From contig CM070904.1 in assembly GCA_036417435.1 (NCBI GenBank), positions 37,854,408 to 37,918,407 of the forward strand: a DNA stretch of 64,000 bases, written 5' to 3'. A program made the translations under genes and the position numbers. Below, piece after piece: positions 1 through 12,651 of the stretch (positions are counted from its first letter, which is position 1; every line of letters begins with the position of its first letter). The stretch is from Inia geoffrensis. Lineage: Eukaryota; Chordata; Mammalia; Artiodactyla; Iniidae. The notes under the pieces were generated by a model, which was given only the letters and a program-made list of their open reading frames with translations, ran no database searches and was not told the origin of the DNA.

Positions 1-1378
1 TGCTTGCTGGGACTAAATCGTAAGGCAGCTTGCTGCACTATGCTGGGAGACAGCAAATCTAGTGCTGGTTCACTTATGGGTAGAGTTGCATTTCAGGTGA
101 TATCACGGCTAGTGCCCAGTCACTGGTCCTGGGGCTATGCTGGCTACTGGGAGGAAGACACAGGTCCTGAGTTCTGGCTGCAGGACCCAGGAGTCACAGA
201 GTTGGTGTCAGATCATTGTCCCTGACACAGCTATCTGCAGGGTCTGTGGTATCCCTAATCTTGTATTGACATTCTGATGGGCAGGGTCAGGACCCAGCTG
301 AGTCCATGGCTGCTTCTGGCCTGCAAGTGAGTGCTGGGCTGTGGTATTCCTGGAGATGGTGTGTGCCTGTTGGTGTATGAGGCTGATCCCGCTGCTAGAG
401 CAGGTTTGCTGTTGGGTAGGTCCAAGCTCCATCCAGTCCCTGTGCAGTGAGCTGATGGTGAGGCTGATTCCAAGGCCAGAGCAGGCTCACTTCTCAGAGG
501 GGCTAGGGGCTCTGGGGCTGGTGCCTGTCCCCTGAGGTGTAGAGGCTGCTCCTGGGGCTTTTGGTGGCTGGGCCCATGTCCAGGGGCAGCTGTGCATTGA
601 GAGGGTCTGAAGGTCTGAAGGCAGCCTGTTTGCTGGTGGTTGGGGCTATGGTCCTGCTCAGTTAGTTGCTTGGCCTGCAGCATCCTAGTACTTGTGTCTA
701 TAGTCTGGTGGAAATGGGTAGGGCTAGGTCCTGAGGCTAAAAATATAGAGGGAGGATTCCGAAATTATGCTTGCTGGTACCAGTGGCCACGAGGTAGAAG
801 GAGCTCCCCCAAATGGCTGCTGTCAGTGTCTATGTCCCTGAGGCTGTGCTGTAGTTGCCTCTTGCCTCCCTGGGAGACTTCCCAAGAGCAGGAGGTAGGT
901 GTGACCCAGGATCCTTTCAAATGACTGCTTCTGTTCTGATTCTCGGATCATGTGGGATTTTGTGAGCATCTCTTAAGAGTGGAATCTCTATTTCCCAGAA
1001 ACCTCTGGCTCTCTGGAAAATAAGTACTACTGGTCTTCAAAGTGCAACTTTCTAGGAACTCTTCTTTCCAGCACAGGATCCGTGGGCTTGGCAGCCTGAT
1101 GTTGGGTTCATACCCCTTGCTACTTGGGAGCACCTCAGAAATTGTAATTATTCTCCCATTTGTGGGCCACCCACCTGGTGGTATGGGTCTTGACTCTATT
1201 GAGATATTGCCCTTCCTTCCTGTCTTGTCATGGTGCCTTCCTTATAGCTTTAGCTGTAAAACCTCTTTTATGGTAGGTCCCGGCCTTTTTCATCAATTGC
1301 TGTTCTGTAAACAGTTGTGACTTTGGTGTGCCCGTGAGAGGCATCAAGCTCTAGGTCTTTGAATGCTACCATCTTGGA
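1..1378 (-). mobile_element. Old L1 (L1M-type) 5' UTR, running off the left edge
   Basis: Read on the minus strand, the segment begins near 1378 with a CCAAGATGG-type L1 start and continues as a GC-moderate 5' UTR. It matches my memory of ancient mammalian L1M 5' UTRs, including the 'prefer CCCACCAGGTGG...' block around 1160-1180 and the CACGGGCACACC block near 1330. No L1 reading frame lies inside the window, so ORF1 would be off the left edge. The modest frames seen here on both strands are GC-driven and encode nothing recognisable. Subfamily is not assigned. Confidence 0.65.
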
Positions 1379-2210
1379 CAGTCTCTCCACTTCATTCTTA
1401 AATCATATTATTTGATTTTTCTTAGAATCGTATTTGATTAGCGACAGTTTGAAATTTATTATCACTCATATTTACTTCTCCTGTTTTAAAAAATTGAATA
1501 GTGCATTCATACATTTTGAAATGAAGGTAGTGACCTGTGAATTTCCATACCTCAAAAATCAAGGATAGGACAACAGCCTTTTCTACCTGTGTTACCCTCA
1601 AACTCTGCCCCCCACCCCAGCCTGGGGATTAACCTCTTGCACCCATGCTCACCTTCTGTTTTTGGACCGTTAACCATCACTGCATCTGTATGTGTGGTGA
1701 CAAAGTGAACGCTAGTCTTTCCAGTTTTTGTGTTTTGTTTTTTGGATTAGAGAACAGTCCTACTATGAATGTACATTTACTGGTCTGCTCAAGTTCATAT
1801 ATAAACCTGTCAAGCTAATTACCAGAATTGTAATTGCTTGTATATACACTTTGATAAATTTTAGAGACAACGGTAGAAGAGAAGTAGGTTGTATCTGAAA
1901 TCCCACAATATTCTCTCACCATGAAAACCCTTCCTTTTTTAATATACTTGTGTGTAGTTTATCTTTATGCCCATACTATATTTCTCAGAGATAGGTAAGT
2001 GTTATGTTTCTTGCTAGCACATTTACCCTATTGTTCAAAATCAGGCGTTTAGTGGTTTTAGCATGATCATATTTCCATGAACTCGCAAATACAAGATCTC
2101 CTCTCGCACTGTCTTTTACTCCCTGCTGTTTTATATTGCCCTCCTAATTCTCACTCCTCGTCTTTATGTTCTTCATCAACCTGGATAGGTTATACTATTT
2201 TCTCCCTTAT
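1379..2210. other. Unassigned AT-rich stretch
   Basis: I see no gene, RNA or recognisable repeat. The sequence is AT-rich with a C-rich patch near 1600-1640. It lies between two old L1 pieces of opposite orientation and may be very degenerate repeat. Confidence 0.5.
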
Positions 2211-3480
2211 TCAAGACCAATAGAATAGAATAGAACACTCAGAAATAAACCCTGATATATGGCCAAATGATTTTTGACAAGTTGCCAAGACTTTTCAAAG
2301 TAGAAAGGATAGTATTTTCAGCAAATGGTGCTGAGAAGTCTTGTTGTCAACATGCAAAAGAAGGAAGATGGACCCTTACCTAATGTCATATGCAAAAATT
2401 AATGAAAACGTATCAAGAAACTAAATATAAGACCTAATAAAGTAAAAAATTTTAGAAGAAGACACAGGACAAGAGCTTCATGACATTGGATTTTGCAGTG
2501 TTTTCCTCAATGTGAAACGAAGGAACAACAAAGGTACAGCTAACAAAAATATAAACAATTTGCAGTACATAATTTAAAAAAATGTGTATCAAAGAAATGT
2601 AAACAGAATAAAATGGCAACCCACAAGATGGGAGAAAATATTTGAAAGCCATCTATCTGACGAGATTTCTATTCAGATTATACAGAGAACTCCTACAACT
2701 CAACAAAAAGCAAACACCCTGATTCAAAAATGGATAAAAGACTTGAACAGATGGTTCTTCAAAAAGATGTACAAATGACTAAGCACTTGAATAGATGCTC
2801 CATATCACTAAATGCATGTTTATATATTTGTGTGCATGCACACACACACAAGCACACAGACACTACACAAGCAGAAAACAAATATTGGTGAGGATGTGAG
2901 GGAATTGGAAGCATTGTGCTGTGACAGTGGGAATGTAGAATGATACAGCTGCTTTTCAAAACAATATGGCAATTTTTCAGTTATTGAAAAATAGAGTTAC
3001 TACATGATCCAGGAATTTTACTATGAGGTATACCCAAAGGAATTGAAATCAGGGCCTTAAAGAAATATTTATACTCCAGTGCTTAGAGCAGTAATAATCA
3101 CAGTAGCTAAAATATGAAAGCAACCTAAGTGTTCATCCACTAGTTCCTGGATAAGCAAATTGTGGTCTACTCATATAATACAATATTATTCAGTGTTAAG
3201 AAGGAAAAGATCTAGGAATATGCTACAACATGGATGAATCTTGAGGAAATTCAGCTACCAAAATGCCATTTTTGTGACTTTTAGGGAGTCATAACAATAC
3301 AACTACTTATTTCAGTTATATGGGGGTACTTAGTGTAGTCAAAACCAGAGAAATTGGGAGGGTAATGATGCTTTTCAGGTGGTTATGGAACAAAAAGTAA
3401 AGTTATGTTTAAAGGATATAGAGTTACAGTTTTAAAACGTAGAAAAGAATTAGAAAGATAAATGGTGATATTCATCGCCC
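2211..3480 (+). mobile_element. Old L1 fragment: ORF2 C-terminal part and 3' UTR
   Basis: Plus-strand text follows the usual order of the L1 ORF2 C-terminal region: the GACCAATAGAATAGAA-type segment, then the CTACAACTCAACAAAAAGC segment near 2692, the conserved 'numbers of animals in tandem' region with ATGGATAAAAGACTTGAACAG near 2730, the TATGAGGTATACCCAAAGG segment near 3023, and the GCAACCTAAGTGTTCATCC segment near 3120. Every frame is interrupted many times. Divergence is much greater than in the L1s at 12298 or 29020, which marks this as an old insertion. The 3' limit is approximate. Confidence 0.75.
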
Positions 3481-6400
3481 AATAATATGAATGTATTTAA
3501 TATCACTGATCGACGCACTTTATAATAACTAACATGTTATATTTTATGTTATTTGATTTTACTAACATACAAAATTGGGAAAGAATGTAATATCAGGAAA
3601 GGGAGTGGCCCTGGGATAGAGCAGAGAGTAATCAGAAGGGTGAGACACTGCATATGTGGAAGAAGAGCTGAGAGTCTTCATTGGACAGAAGAGACTTTAT
3701 AAAAAAGGAAAATAAATTAATCTGAGGGTGTATTAAATAGATATCTGTGGGTGTACTGCTATCTCCCATGGGTTATCTTAAAGAGTCTTTAATAAAGTCC
3801 ATAAGGCTTGCTGGGGCTTTTTTAAAAACTGGATTCCCTAGGAGATAATTAGAGGGTGGTACTTAAGTGTATGTCTAGGTTGACATATTTTGCAGGGAAG
3901 ATGAACCTGAGAACAGTGGAGGTCCAGGGAGTGTAAGTACATGGAAATTAGAAAAAAATAATAAAGGGAATTAGGAAAACTTTGGACTTCAAAGGTCATG
4001 TATTACTGAGTCAGACCTGAGGTTTCTGAGGAGTTATATACACAGTTGCTCCTTGGATTACTTGTGGATAAAGATAAGTGGAAAAACTAGAGTCGTTTCC
4101 AAGTGTAGGAAAGATATAATGAGAGGATGGAGGTGGAAAGTAGGGAGGCCCAGAGAAAAGTGGGAAGGTCATATTGGGCCACGATGGTGGTAATATCCCA
4201 CAGAACAGATGGTAGGGCGGACTATGGATTCATCTTTCTTATTTCGGCTCCCCACGTCATCCTTAATAATTCTTTGGGAATATTTCATTGCTCTGTGATG
4301 CAGGTATAGAATTCGAGTGAGGAGACTACACCCTCAGTGTCCAGCTGTCTGAGTCCTCAGTGTGCCTCAAATGATGGAGAACTATTGCTTCTTTATGAGA
4401 AGAGTTAATACCTCGTAGCTAAGCTTAAGCTGGAGCTTATGCAATATTGATTCCATTTTATATATACTGTTGGCATGGAGGTTCCTCCTCCTCTTTCCTT
4501 GACCATTAGGAAATGAATCTATATTTCTCAATATTTGGGTATGTCAGATAAATACATTAAGTAAAGGAATCTTATATATTGCTCCCTGCATAGTTTGCTC
4601 TTTCTTGTTTCTCTTTTACCTTTACTAAATTAGCACAGGGAGAGACCTTGAAATGTTCTAATCAGGAGAGATTAGAACATCATATTTCTAGAGAGGTTGG
4701 TTGGACAGAGCATGGGTCCCAGTGAGAGTCAAAGCTTCTGTCTCTACTTGGAAGTGTACCTGTATAGAGTAGAGGGCTCCAGAAAATATCCTAGAATATT
4801 CCAATGTCCCTGCAGGAGATCATTAAGAGAGGCAGGATCTGGTACCAGATCAGTGTACTATGACATGTTTGTCATCTGATGTGAGATTCTTAGAGCCAAT
4901 CCCATATGGTAGGGATGACTGCAGAGTGATGCAGAACCTGTGAAAGCCTCTGATTGCATGTTAAAGATGAAGCTCTGATTTTGGGGAGAATTCTCTTACC
5001 TGACTGAATGTCACCCTTCTGCGGGGATGAGATTCTGTGCTTTTCCTCTCTTGATGACCACTGACTGAAAATCATTAGAGGATCATGTCTAGAAAACATT
5101 CTTTATGTAATTTCTTAAAGAAGAAAACATTTTTATCCACTTTCAAATTGAGGATCAAGGGGAATGACATCAGTGAAAATGTCAGAGTAGGGAGCTCTGT
5201 CTTGTGTCCATCGCCAGAAACACTGACATACGTGGTAAAACCTGTCAGAATGATCGTATCAACACATGTAAGTTTTCTTTTCTTTTCGCCCTGTAGATTT
5301 ATCTTTCACTGAAACTTAACTTACTACAGGATGTGGAGAATAAACAGGGAAGTAGAAACTGTACTTCCTGATGGGAGGATCACTAAGTCACATTAGCTGT
5401 TCTGAGCTATGTCTTACTCACCGTGACTGTAATTAATACAAAGAAACAAAACCCTCTTTTTTTTTTTGTAAGTCAGTCTGACATTTCCTCGTTAAAGACA
5501 AGGTAACGGATACAGACTTAGATCTACCAGAATTGAGCAAAATTTTGATTGTACCTGTATTGAATATATCAGCATGACCTGCTACAAATCTTCGTTATAC
5601 TTATTGCCACAACTGACAAATTCACTTTTTCCACTCCTGATATGTTGCATGTAAGGAATGCATAGGACACTAACCCTAGCTGGTCACAGGTAAACTCTGC
5701 CACGTGGATTACTGCATGTCTTCCTGCTGGAAGACCCTACATTCTTGAGTATCATGCCTGCAGAGTATCTGGGCTCTTCGTTTTTCTGGATAAAGGTTAG
5801 ATAATCACCTAATTTTATGCAAAATATATAAATTGTATTTGCATATTCTTCAGGTTTTTATTTATCCATTCTCTTTCAAGTCCTAAGTGCAAATATTAAG
5901 TGATTTCCAAGAGGGTGTTAAATAAGGCAGCTACGTTTATGCTCCAAAGTTAGCAATAAAGCGTAATACAATTGTAAGTGCATTAATGTGTGATTAATAT
6001 GTAGATACTTATGTAAATGCAATTTTAGTAATGCTTTGTGGAGAGCTTCAGAATCGAGGTATTTAAAAAAAAAGAAGGAGTTCTTGAAACTCAGGGAATT
6101 ACAGAGAAGTCTTTGTGTCTATAAATATCAATCTGAAATAATGCATATTCTCAGAAACAAACTAGGCATAAAATTGTAGGAAAAATCTTCATGAAATGAA
6201 AGAGCATGTGATGGCCATACAAGAAAAAGAATATTTTCAGAGAATAATGAACAGTGTGGACTTCAGCAGAAGGGTAATACAGATTCAGAGAGTAATACTT
6301 TGGAGAGCCTAATTATGAGTTCCTCATATTTCATCTTTGGAGAGACAGTAGTCATTTGAAATATGATGTTATGAGATGACGTTAACATACTAAAATACTT

Positions 6401-7150
6401 TCGTTTAGAAATGACCACTTAGAACCAGAATAAATGAAAGAGAACACAAAATTATGTTTCTGTTGATTTTTGAAGACCTCAGGTGAGTGCTGATAATTTA
6501 AAAATACATGATGTCTTTCACTGCAAAGTAAAGGAGCTGTTACAGTGGAGGATTCCTGGACTGAATGTCAGTATTATGACATAGTGTGAGTGTGTTTCGT
6601 GTTTGGTAATTGCAATCATTGTTGCTTTTGTTGTGGTCATCCATTTACGATGCTTGGTGTCAGTTGATTTATCTCTTGTAAAAACAAAATACCGTCTGTG
6701 TGTGTGAAAAAAAAACATACATGATGTCTTGATAAAGTTGTATGGAATGTGAGATCTGGAAAAAAGCATTTCTTTTCTATGATGCTAACTGGACATTTTT
6801 GTAAGAAAGAGATTTCAGGATGCAAATCTGGTGTCGCTAAGGTGGGAAGTCAGTTCATGGCGGAACATTCTATTAAACTTGTGTGAGTGCAGAAATATTT
6901 CTTTGGAAGGAAGAGGTCAGGAATCCCTTTTTAACAGTTAGTGGTTTATAGTATACCGAATGAGCAAAATGGCTATGTCTGAACTTTAGAAAAAAATAAT
7001 ATAGTTTTTCTGCATTTATATTATGGAGCTGATGTAGAATATCAAAAATTCTTTATTTTGAAAAACAGTATAATCAATTTGACATAATTCATATATATTG
7101 AACCTGTGGTACACACATACAATAAAACTTACATTCAGAAAATTTTTTGC
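3481..7150. other. About 3.7 kb of unassigned sequence
   Basis: No open frame exceeds about 85 codons, and I recognise no gene, structural RNA or repeat family. Short poly(T) at 5455-5469 and poly(A) at 6707-6715 are the only simple-sequence features. No splice-bounded exon candidate stands out. This and 36401-38924 are the main non-repetitive stretches of the window and the best anchors for placing it in an assembly. Confidence 0.5.
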
Positions 7151-7194
7151 AATTAAGAAATATTTTCTAGTGTAGTTGATTTACAATGTTGTGG

Positions 7195-7978
7195 GTTTTT
7201 TAAATACATGTTTATTGGAGTATAATTGCTTTATAACACTGTATTAGTTTCTGCTTTACAACAAAGTGAATCAGCTATATGTATACATATATTCCCCATA
7301 TCCCCCCCTCTTGAGCCTCCCTCCCACACTCCCTATCCCACTCCTGTGGGGGACATAAAGCACCGAGCTGATCTCCCTGTGCTATGCGGCAGCTTACCAC
7401 TAGCTCTTTTACATTTGGTAGTGTATATATGTCAGTGCTACTCTCTCACTACGTCCATGTCTCCCCTTCCGCCCTTTGTCCTTAAGTCCGTTCTCTACAT
7501 CTGTGTCTTTATTCCTGCCCTGTCACTAGGTTCGTCAGTACCATTTTTCTAGATTCCATATATAAGTGTTCACGTATGGCATTTATTTTTCTCTTTCTTA
7601 CTTCACTCTGTATGACAGACTCTAGGTCCAACCACCTCACTACAAATAACTCAATTTTCTTCCTTTTAATGGCTGAGTAATACTCCATTGTATATATGGG
7701 CCACATCTTCTTTATATATTTATCTGTCGATGGACATTTAGCTTGCCTCTATGTCCTGGCTATTGTAAACAGTGCTACAGTGAACATTGTGGTACATGTA
7801 TCTTTTTGAATTATGGTTTTCTCCAGATATGTGCCCAGTAGTGGGATTGCTGGGTCATATGGTAGTTCTATTTTTAGCCTTTAAGGACCCTCCATACTGT
7901 TCTCCATAGTGGCTGTATCAGTTTACATTCCCACCAACAGTGCAGGAGGGTTCCCTTTTCTCCACACCCTCTGCAGCC
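7195..7978 (-). mobile_element. 5'-truncated younger L1 nested in copy A
   Basis: The minus-strand 3' end of a younger L1 type (TTATTGGAGTATAATTGC at 7211) continues through the 3' UTR and about 470 bp of ORF2 C-terminus, then stops at 7978. The outer L1 resumes with TTTCTGCTGTACAGCAAAG. The outer L1 text is duplicated across the insertion in degenerate form (TTTACAATGTTGTG at 7180-7193 and a TTTATACATTGTAT version at 7979-7992), consistent with a target-site duplication. The residual frame (7509-7706) is a fragment only. Confidence 0.85.
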
Positions 7979-9056
7979 TTTATACATTGTATTAATTTCT
8001 GCTGTACAGCAAAGTGATTCAGTTTATATATATTTTTTTTTCCATTGTGGTTTATCACAGGATATTGAATATAGTTTCTTCTGCTATACAGTAGGTCTTT
8101 GTGGTTTGTCCATCCTATGTAGAATAGTTTGCTTCTGCTATTCCAAAACTCCCAATATTTCCTTCACTCTCTCCTTGGCAACCACAAGTCTGTTTTCTAT
8201 ATCTGTGTGTTTGTTTCTGTTTCACTGACATGTTCATTTGTGTCCTGTTTTCGATTCCACATATAAGTGATATTATGTGGTATTTGTCTTTCTCTTTCTG
8301 ACTTACTTCACTTAGTATCATTATCTCTAGGTCCATCCATGTTGCTGCAAATGGCATCATTTCATTCTTTTTTATGTCTGAGTAATATCTATTGTATACG
8401 TATACCACACCTTGTTTATACATTCATTTTTCAATGAACATTTATGTTGTTTCCATGTCTTGGCTATTATAAATAGTGCTGCTGTGAGCATAGGGTTTCA
8501 TGTATCTTTTTCAATTATAGTTTTGTCTAGATATATGTCTGCAAGTGAGATTGCTAGATCATATGGCAACTCTGTTTATAGAGTTCTTGAGGAACCTCCA
8601 TACTGTCTTCCATAGTGTCTGCACCAATGTACATGGCCACCAACAGTGTGGAAGGGTTCCATTTTCTCCATACCCCCTCCAGCATTTGTGAATTGTAGAT
8701 TTTTTAAATGATGGCCATTCTTATCAGTGTGAAGTGATACCTCATTGTAATTTGGATTTGCATTTCTCTAATAATTAGTGATGATGAGCATCTTTTCATG
8801 TGCCTATTGGCGATCTGTATGTCTTCTTTGGAGAAATGTTTAACTAGTTCTACCCATTTTTCCATTGAGTTATTTGTTATGTTATTATTGAGTTGTATGA
8901 GCTGTTTGTATAGCGTGGAAATTAAGCCCTTGTCAGTCTCATCATTTGCTAATATTTTCTCCCAATCCATAGGTTGTATTTTCATTTTGATTATGGTTTC
9001 CTTTGCTGTGCCACAGCTTATAAGTTTGATTAGTTCCTGTTTCTGTTTTGCTTTTA

Positions 9057-11343
9057 CTGTAAGCCCCCTACATATGAACAAGTTCTGCTCCAAGGGTTCG
9101 TTTGTAAGTCCAATTTGTTTGTAAGTCCAACAAAGTTATCTTAGGTACCCAACTTACACAGTCGGCTATATGGTATTGTACCGTAATAGGTTTATAGTAC
9201 TTTCCACACAAACAATAGATAAAAAACAAACACAAAAACAAAGAAAACATTGAAAATCTTACAGTACAGTGACTTGAAAAGTACAGTAATACAGTACAAC
9301 AGCTGGGATACTCGGGCTGGCATCGAGTGAACAGGCGAGAAGAGTTACTGATTGGAGGAGGGAGAGGAGGTGGGAGAAGGTAGAGATGAAAGATTATCAG
9401 CAGTAGGAGACAGAGGGCAAGCTGCCATTTCACTCATGCCTGACATTGATGGCACAGGTTCTGGTTCCTTGCTGGATTTAATTCTATCTACCCTCTTGAA
9501 AAAATGATCCATTGATGTCTGGGTCGTAGCTCTTCTTTTCTCATCATAGATCATAGATGACAAGGTAGCACTGGATTACATTGTGAATGGCTGCAGCCAC
9601 CTTTGGGTATCACTGTAGGTTCGGGTCCTGTGCCTCAAAAACTAACAGTGCTTCCTCAAACAAAGAAGATTCCCTGCCATTTTCTGTGTCGTGAATCTCT
9701 TCAGTTCTTCAGTTACTTCTTCCTCCTGTCCCTCTTCATCCTTTCTCTGGGCCTCCAGTTCCATCACTAAGCTCCTCATGTTGCACAGCAAGGAGTTCAA
9801 TGAAAGCGTCCTCTTGCAGATCTAGCTCCAGCTTCACGCTGAGGGTCACTACATTGCTGAAGACCTCTTCGGACTTCTGATCTACCTTCTCAAATCCACA
9901 AAAATCATGAACTGTGGGCAAAGGTTCTTCCAAACCCCATTCATGGTGACTGCCATACCCTCACACCATGCAAAGTCAATGTCTTTTATGGTCTTGTAGA
10001 TGTTATAGTCCTTCCAAAGTTGTCCCTAGGTTGTTCCTGATTTGTCACTTACCTTTACTGCCTGACAAAAAGTGCGACATAAATAATATTTGTTGAAAGT
10101 CGCTATAACTCCCTGGTCCATAGGTTGGATGAGCAATGTAGTGTTTGGTGACAGATGCACTACTTTGACATTGGGATGAAAGTCGTCCTTGGATCGGGGG
10201 TGGCCCAGAGCATTGTCGAGCAGCAAAAGAATGTTTTGCTGGAATATTCTTTCCAAGCAATATTTCTCTTTATCTGGGATAAAGTGGCAAACCCAGTCCT
10301 GGAACATGGCTTGTGTAATCCAGGATTTGGAGTTACGCTTCCACACAACAGGAAGAGAGCCCTTGGCTATGTTTTTAAGGGTTCTTGGGTTCTCTGAATA
10401 ATAAACTAAGAGAGGCTTCAGCCTCAATTCACCGGATGCATTGCCACCAAACAACAGTTAGCCTATCCTTTGCTGCTTTACAGCCCAGCATCAACTTTTC
10501 CTCCTTACTGATGTAACTTCGGTCTGGCATCCTCTTCCAGTACAGTTGTGTCTCATCTACACTAAAAACCTGATTGGGTAAATACACACCGTCATCAATA
10601 ATTTCTCAAAGTGTTTATGGAAGTTCCCGGACAGCTACCCTATCTGCACTTGCTGCCTCTCCACTTACTTTTACATTGTGAAGGTTGGCTCTAGCCCTGA
10701 ACCGATGAAACCAGCCATGGCTGGCATTAACAGACGTGCCCTCTGATTCTTTGCCGTGTTTCTTCTTCAAGTCTTCATAAAGCTTTTAGCTTTCTCTTGA
10801 ATCAGCATTAAGCTGAACAGGACTCAGCACTGATGTTGATCCAGCATCTGCACACTGAGAAAGTTCTCCATCTCCTCCATCACTTTTCCATGCTCCTTTG
10901 ATATTTTGTCAACATCGTCGGCACAGCAGACTTCACATGTTCCCTGATCTTGTCCTTGTTCTTTAGATTCGTGCCAATGATTGAACGATTCGTGTTATAA
11001 GAATGAGCGATGTCTAACATCTTGTTGCCTCACTCCACTCTCTCAATTACTTTCACTTTTGTCTCCATCATTATCGCTTGGCTCTTCTTAACAGTACCAG
11101 CTACATCACCGCTGCTTTTACGCTTGCTTCCAGACATCTTGGGCTGGAAATAAAGGTACTGTACTACTGTACTCTATACAGTACTGTAAAGGACACAAAA
11201 GCACAACCACTTATAGAGGATGCATGCACATTGCAGTGTATGCCAGACACGTGAACTAACTTACATGCGAATTGGACATGCAAATGGACGTTTGCATCTT
11301 TGAAAGTTTGCAACTTGAAGGTGCGTATGTAGGTGACTTACTG
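9057..11343 (-). mobile_element. Tigger-type (pogo/Tc1-mariner) DNA transposon, copy A
   Basis: A 2287-bp element flanked by TA on both sides (9055-9056 and 11344-11345), the target expected for the Tc1-mariner superfamily. The ends are inverted: CTGTAAGCCCCCTACATA at the left, and on the opposite strand CAGTAAGTCACCTACATA at the right. Inside lies a minus-strand transposase remnant (9345-11137). It is inserted in the ORF2 region of the older L1. The element at 23346-25616 is a paralogue at the same L1 position. The Tigger subfamily number is not assigned. Confidence 0.92.
9345..11137 (-). pseudogene. Tigger transposase pseudogene, copy A
   Basis: The remnant runs from an ATG at 11137 (MSGSKRKSSGDVAGT) to a TAA at 9345, about 597 codons' worth, the usual size for a Tigger transposase. 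In order there is an N-terminal pogo-type helix-turn-helix, a CENP-B-like second DNA-binding helix domain (near 10740-10600), and a DDE_1 catalytic core with all three acidic residues visible: D in VDET (10557-10555), D in LLLDNALGHP (10217-10215) and D in PMDQG (10118-10116). The C-terminus carries QTSMDHFF (9521-9498), which fits a PCNA-binding PIP box. The longest intact piece is 10026-10454. Multiple frameshifts and stops separate the domains, so no functional protein is predicted. Known family role: cut-and-paste transposition into TA sites in the nucleus. Confidence 0.88.
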
Positions 11344-11775
11344 TATTTGTACTGCCTAGGGGGAACTACCTAGGAAAACTGTGGTATGGTTTATGTCATA
11401 GAATGTTTTGCTTATGTTCTCTTCTAGGAGTTTTAAGGTGTCCTATCTTATATTTAAGCATATAAGCCGTTGTGAGTTTATTTTTGTATATGGTGTGAGG
11501 GTATGATCTGACTTCACTGATTTGAATATGGCTGTCCCACTTTCAAAACGCCACTTGCTGAAGAGACCGTCCTTTCCCCATTGCATATTGTTGCCTCCTT
11601 TGTTGAAGGTTAATTGACCATAGGTGTGTGGGTTTATTTCTGGGCTCTGTATTCCATTCCACTGATCCATGTATCTCTTTCTGTGCCAATACCATGTGGT
11701 TTTGATTACTGTAAATTTGTAGTATTGTCTGAAGTTTAGGAGGGTTATGCCTCATGCTTTGTTTATTCTTTTTTT

Positions 11776-12297
11776 CCTTAAACTTTTTATTGTGAAAAAC
11801 ATCAAAGCTAAGAAAAGGGAAAAATACATGTCAGCTTCACTTGTGTTCAGGAATTAATGCTTATGGATTCACTTTTTTCCCTGTGTGTGTGCTATGTGTG
11901 TGCATGTGCCTGTTTGCCTACATATGCTGTGCATGTGCATAGGTATGTGCACTTGCACATGTTAGTGTGTGCATGGACATATGTGTGCATGTGTGTTCAT
12001 ATGCTAGTATGTGAATATTTTTGTGCTGTGCACCTGCATATGTTTGTGTGTGTGCTGTGCCTGCCTGTGTGCACAACTGTGTGTTTGCTGGAACAGCTTG
12101 CAAGTTGGTTGCAGACTGAATTGTGCCCCAGATATATCCACACCCAGCTGCTCTAGCAATCCTGCTTAGCCACGTAAAGGTCGGAGATCTCAGGGATTTA
12201 AATGGATGGAGCAGGATGTCCTGACACAGAGTCTGTCTTCCAGTGACTGTCACTGTCTCAGTGACATCCTTCACACCTTCTCTTTTTTTTGGCCTAA
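11776..12297. other. Non-L1 segment with alternating TG-rich simple sequence
   Basis: The segment follows the abrupt end of L1 copy A. From 11881 to about 12090 it is an impure TG/CATG microsatellite (TGTGTGTGC, GTGCATGTG and related words). The remaining 200 bp contains no gene; the TGAATTGTGCCCCAGA text near 12117 vaguely recalls an old MaLR-type LTR, but I cannot assign it. It ends at the poly(T) of the full-length L1. Confidence 0.6.
11881..12090. repeat. Degenerate TG-rich microsatellite
   Basis: Alternating purine-pyrimidine words (GTGTGTGTGC, GTGCATGTGC, ATGTGTGTGC) fill about 200 bp with frequent CA/TA interruptions. It produces spurious cysteine-rich frames on the plus strand and histidine/threonine-rich frames on the minus strand. 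Confidence 0.8.
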
Positions 12298-12651
12298 AGT
12301 TTCTTTTTTTTTTTCATCTTTATTGGAGTACAATTGCTTTATGATGGTATGTTAGTTTCTGCTTTATAACAAAGTGAATCATTTATATATATACACATGT
12401 TCCCATATCTCTTCCCTCTTGCGTCTCCCACCCTCCCACCCTCCCTATCACACCCCTCCAGGTGGTCACAAAGCACCGATCTGATCTCCCTGTGCTATGT
12501 GGCTGCTTCCCACTAGCTATTTTACATTTGGTAGTGTATATATGTCAATGCCACTCTCACTTTGTCACAGCTTACCCTTCCCCCTCCCCATATTCTCAAG
12601 TCCATTCTCTAGTAGGTCTGTGTCTTTATTCAAGCCTTACACCTAGGTTCT

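Larger units (their letters stand above)
7155..11775 (-). mobile_element. Older L1, copy A, in three pieces (7155-7194, 7979-9056, 11344-11775)
   Basis: Minus-strand L1 running from its 3' end (GTTGATTTACAATG at 7173-7189) through the ORF2 C-terminal part to about 11775, where it stops in mid-ORF2 (5' truncated or broken). It is split by a young truncated L1 at 7195-7978 and by a Tigger transposon at 9057-11343. At 8385-8395 it has a GTCTGAGTAATATCTATTG variant with a small deletion relative to usual L1 text; copy B (20009-28472) shares this variant, so the two copies descend from one parent. The frame is broken throughout. Confidence 0.85.

Noticed and set aside
255..683. 142-codon minus-strand frame near the left edge
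   Set aside because: It lies in an old L1 5' UTR, is GC-driven, and overlaps other frames with no recognisable domain.
9736..9933. Identical 65-codon peptide also encoded at 24027-24224, considered as a conserved small gene
   Set aside because: It is an internal piece of the broken Tigger transposase in two paralogous copies; identity is explained by the near-identical DNA tract.
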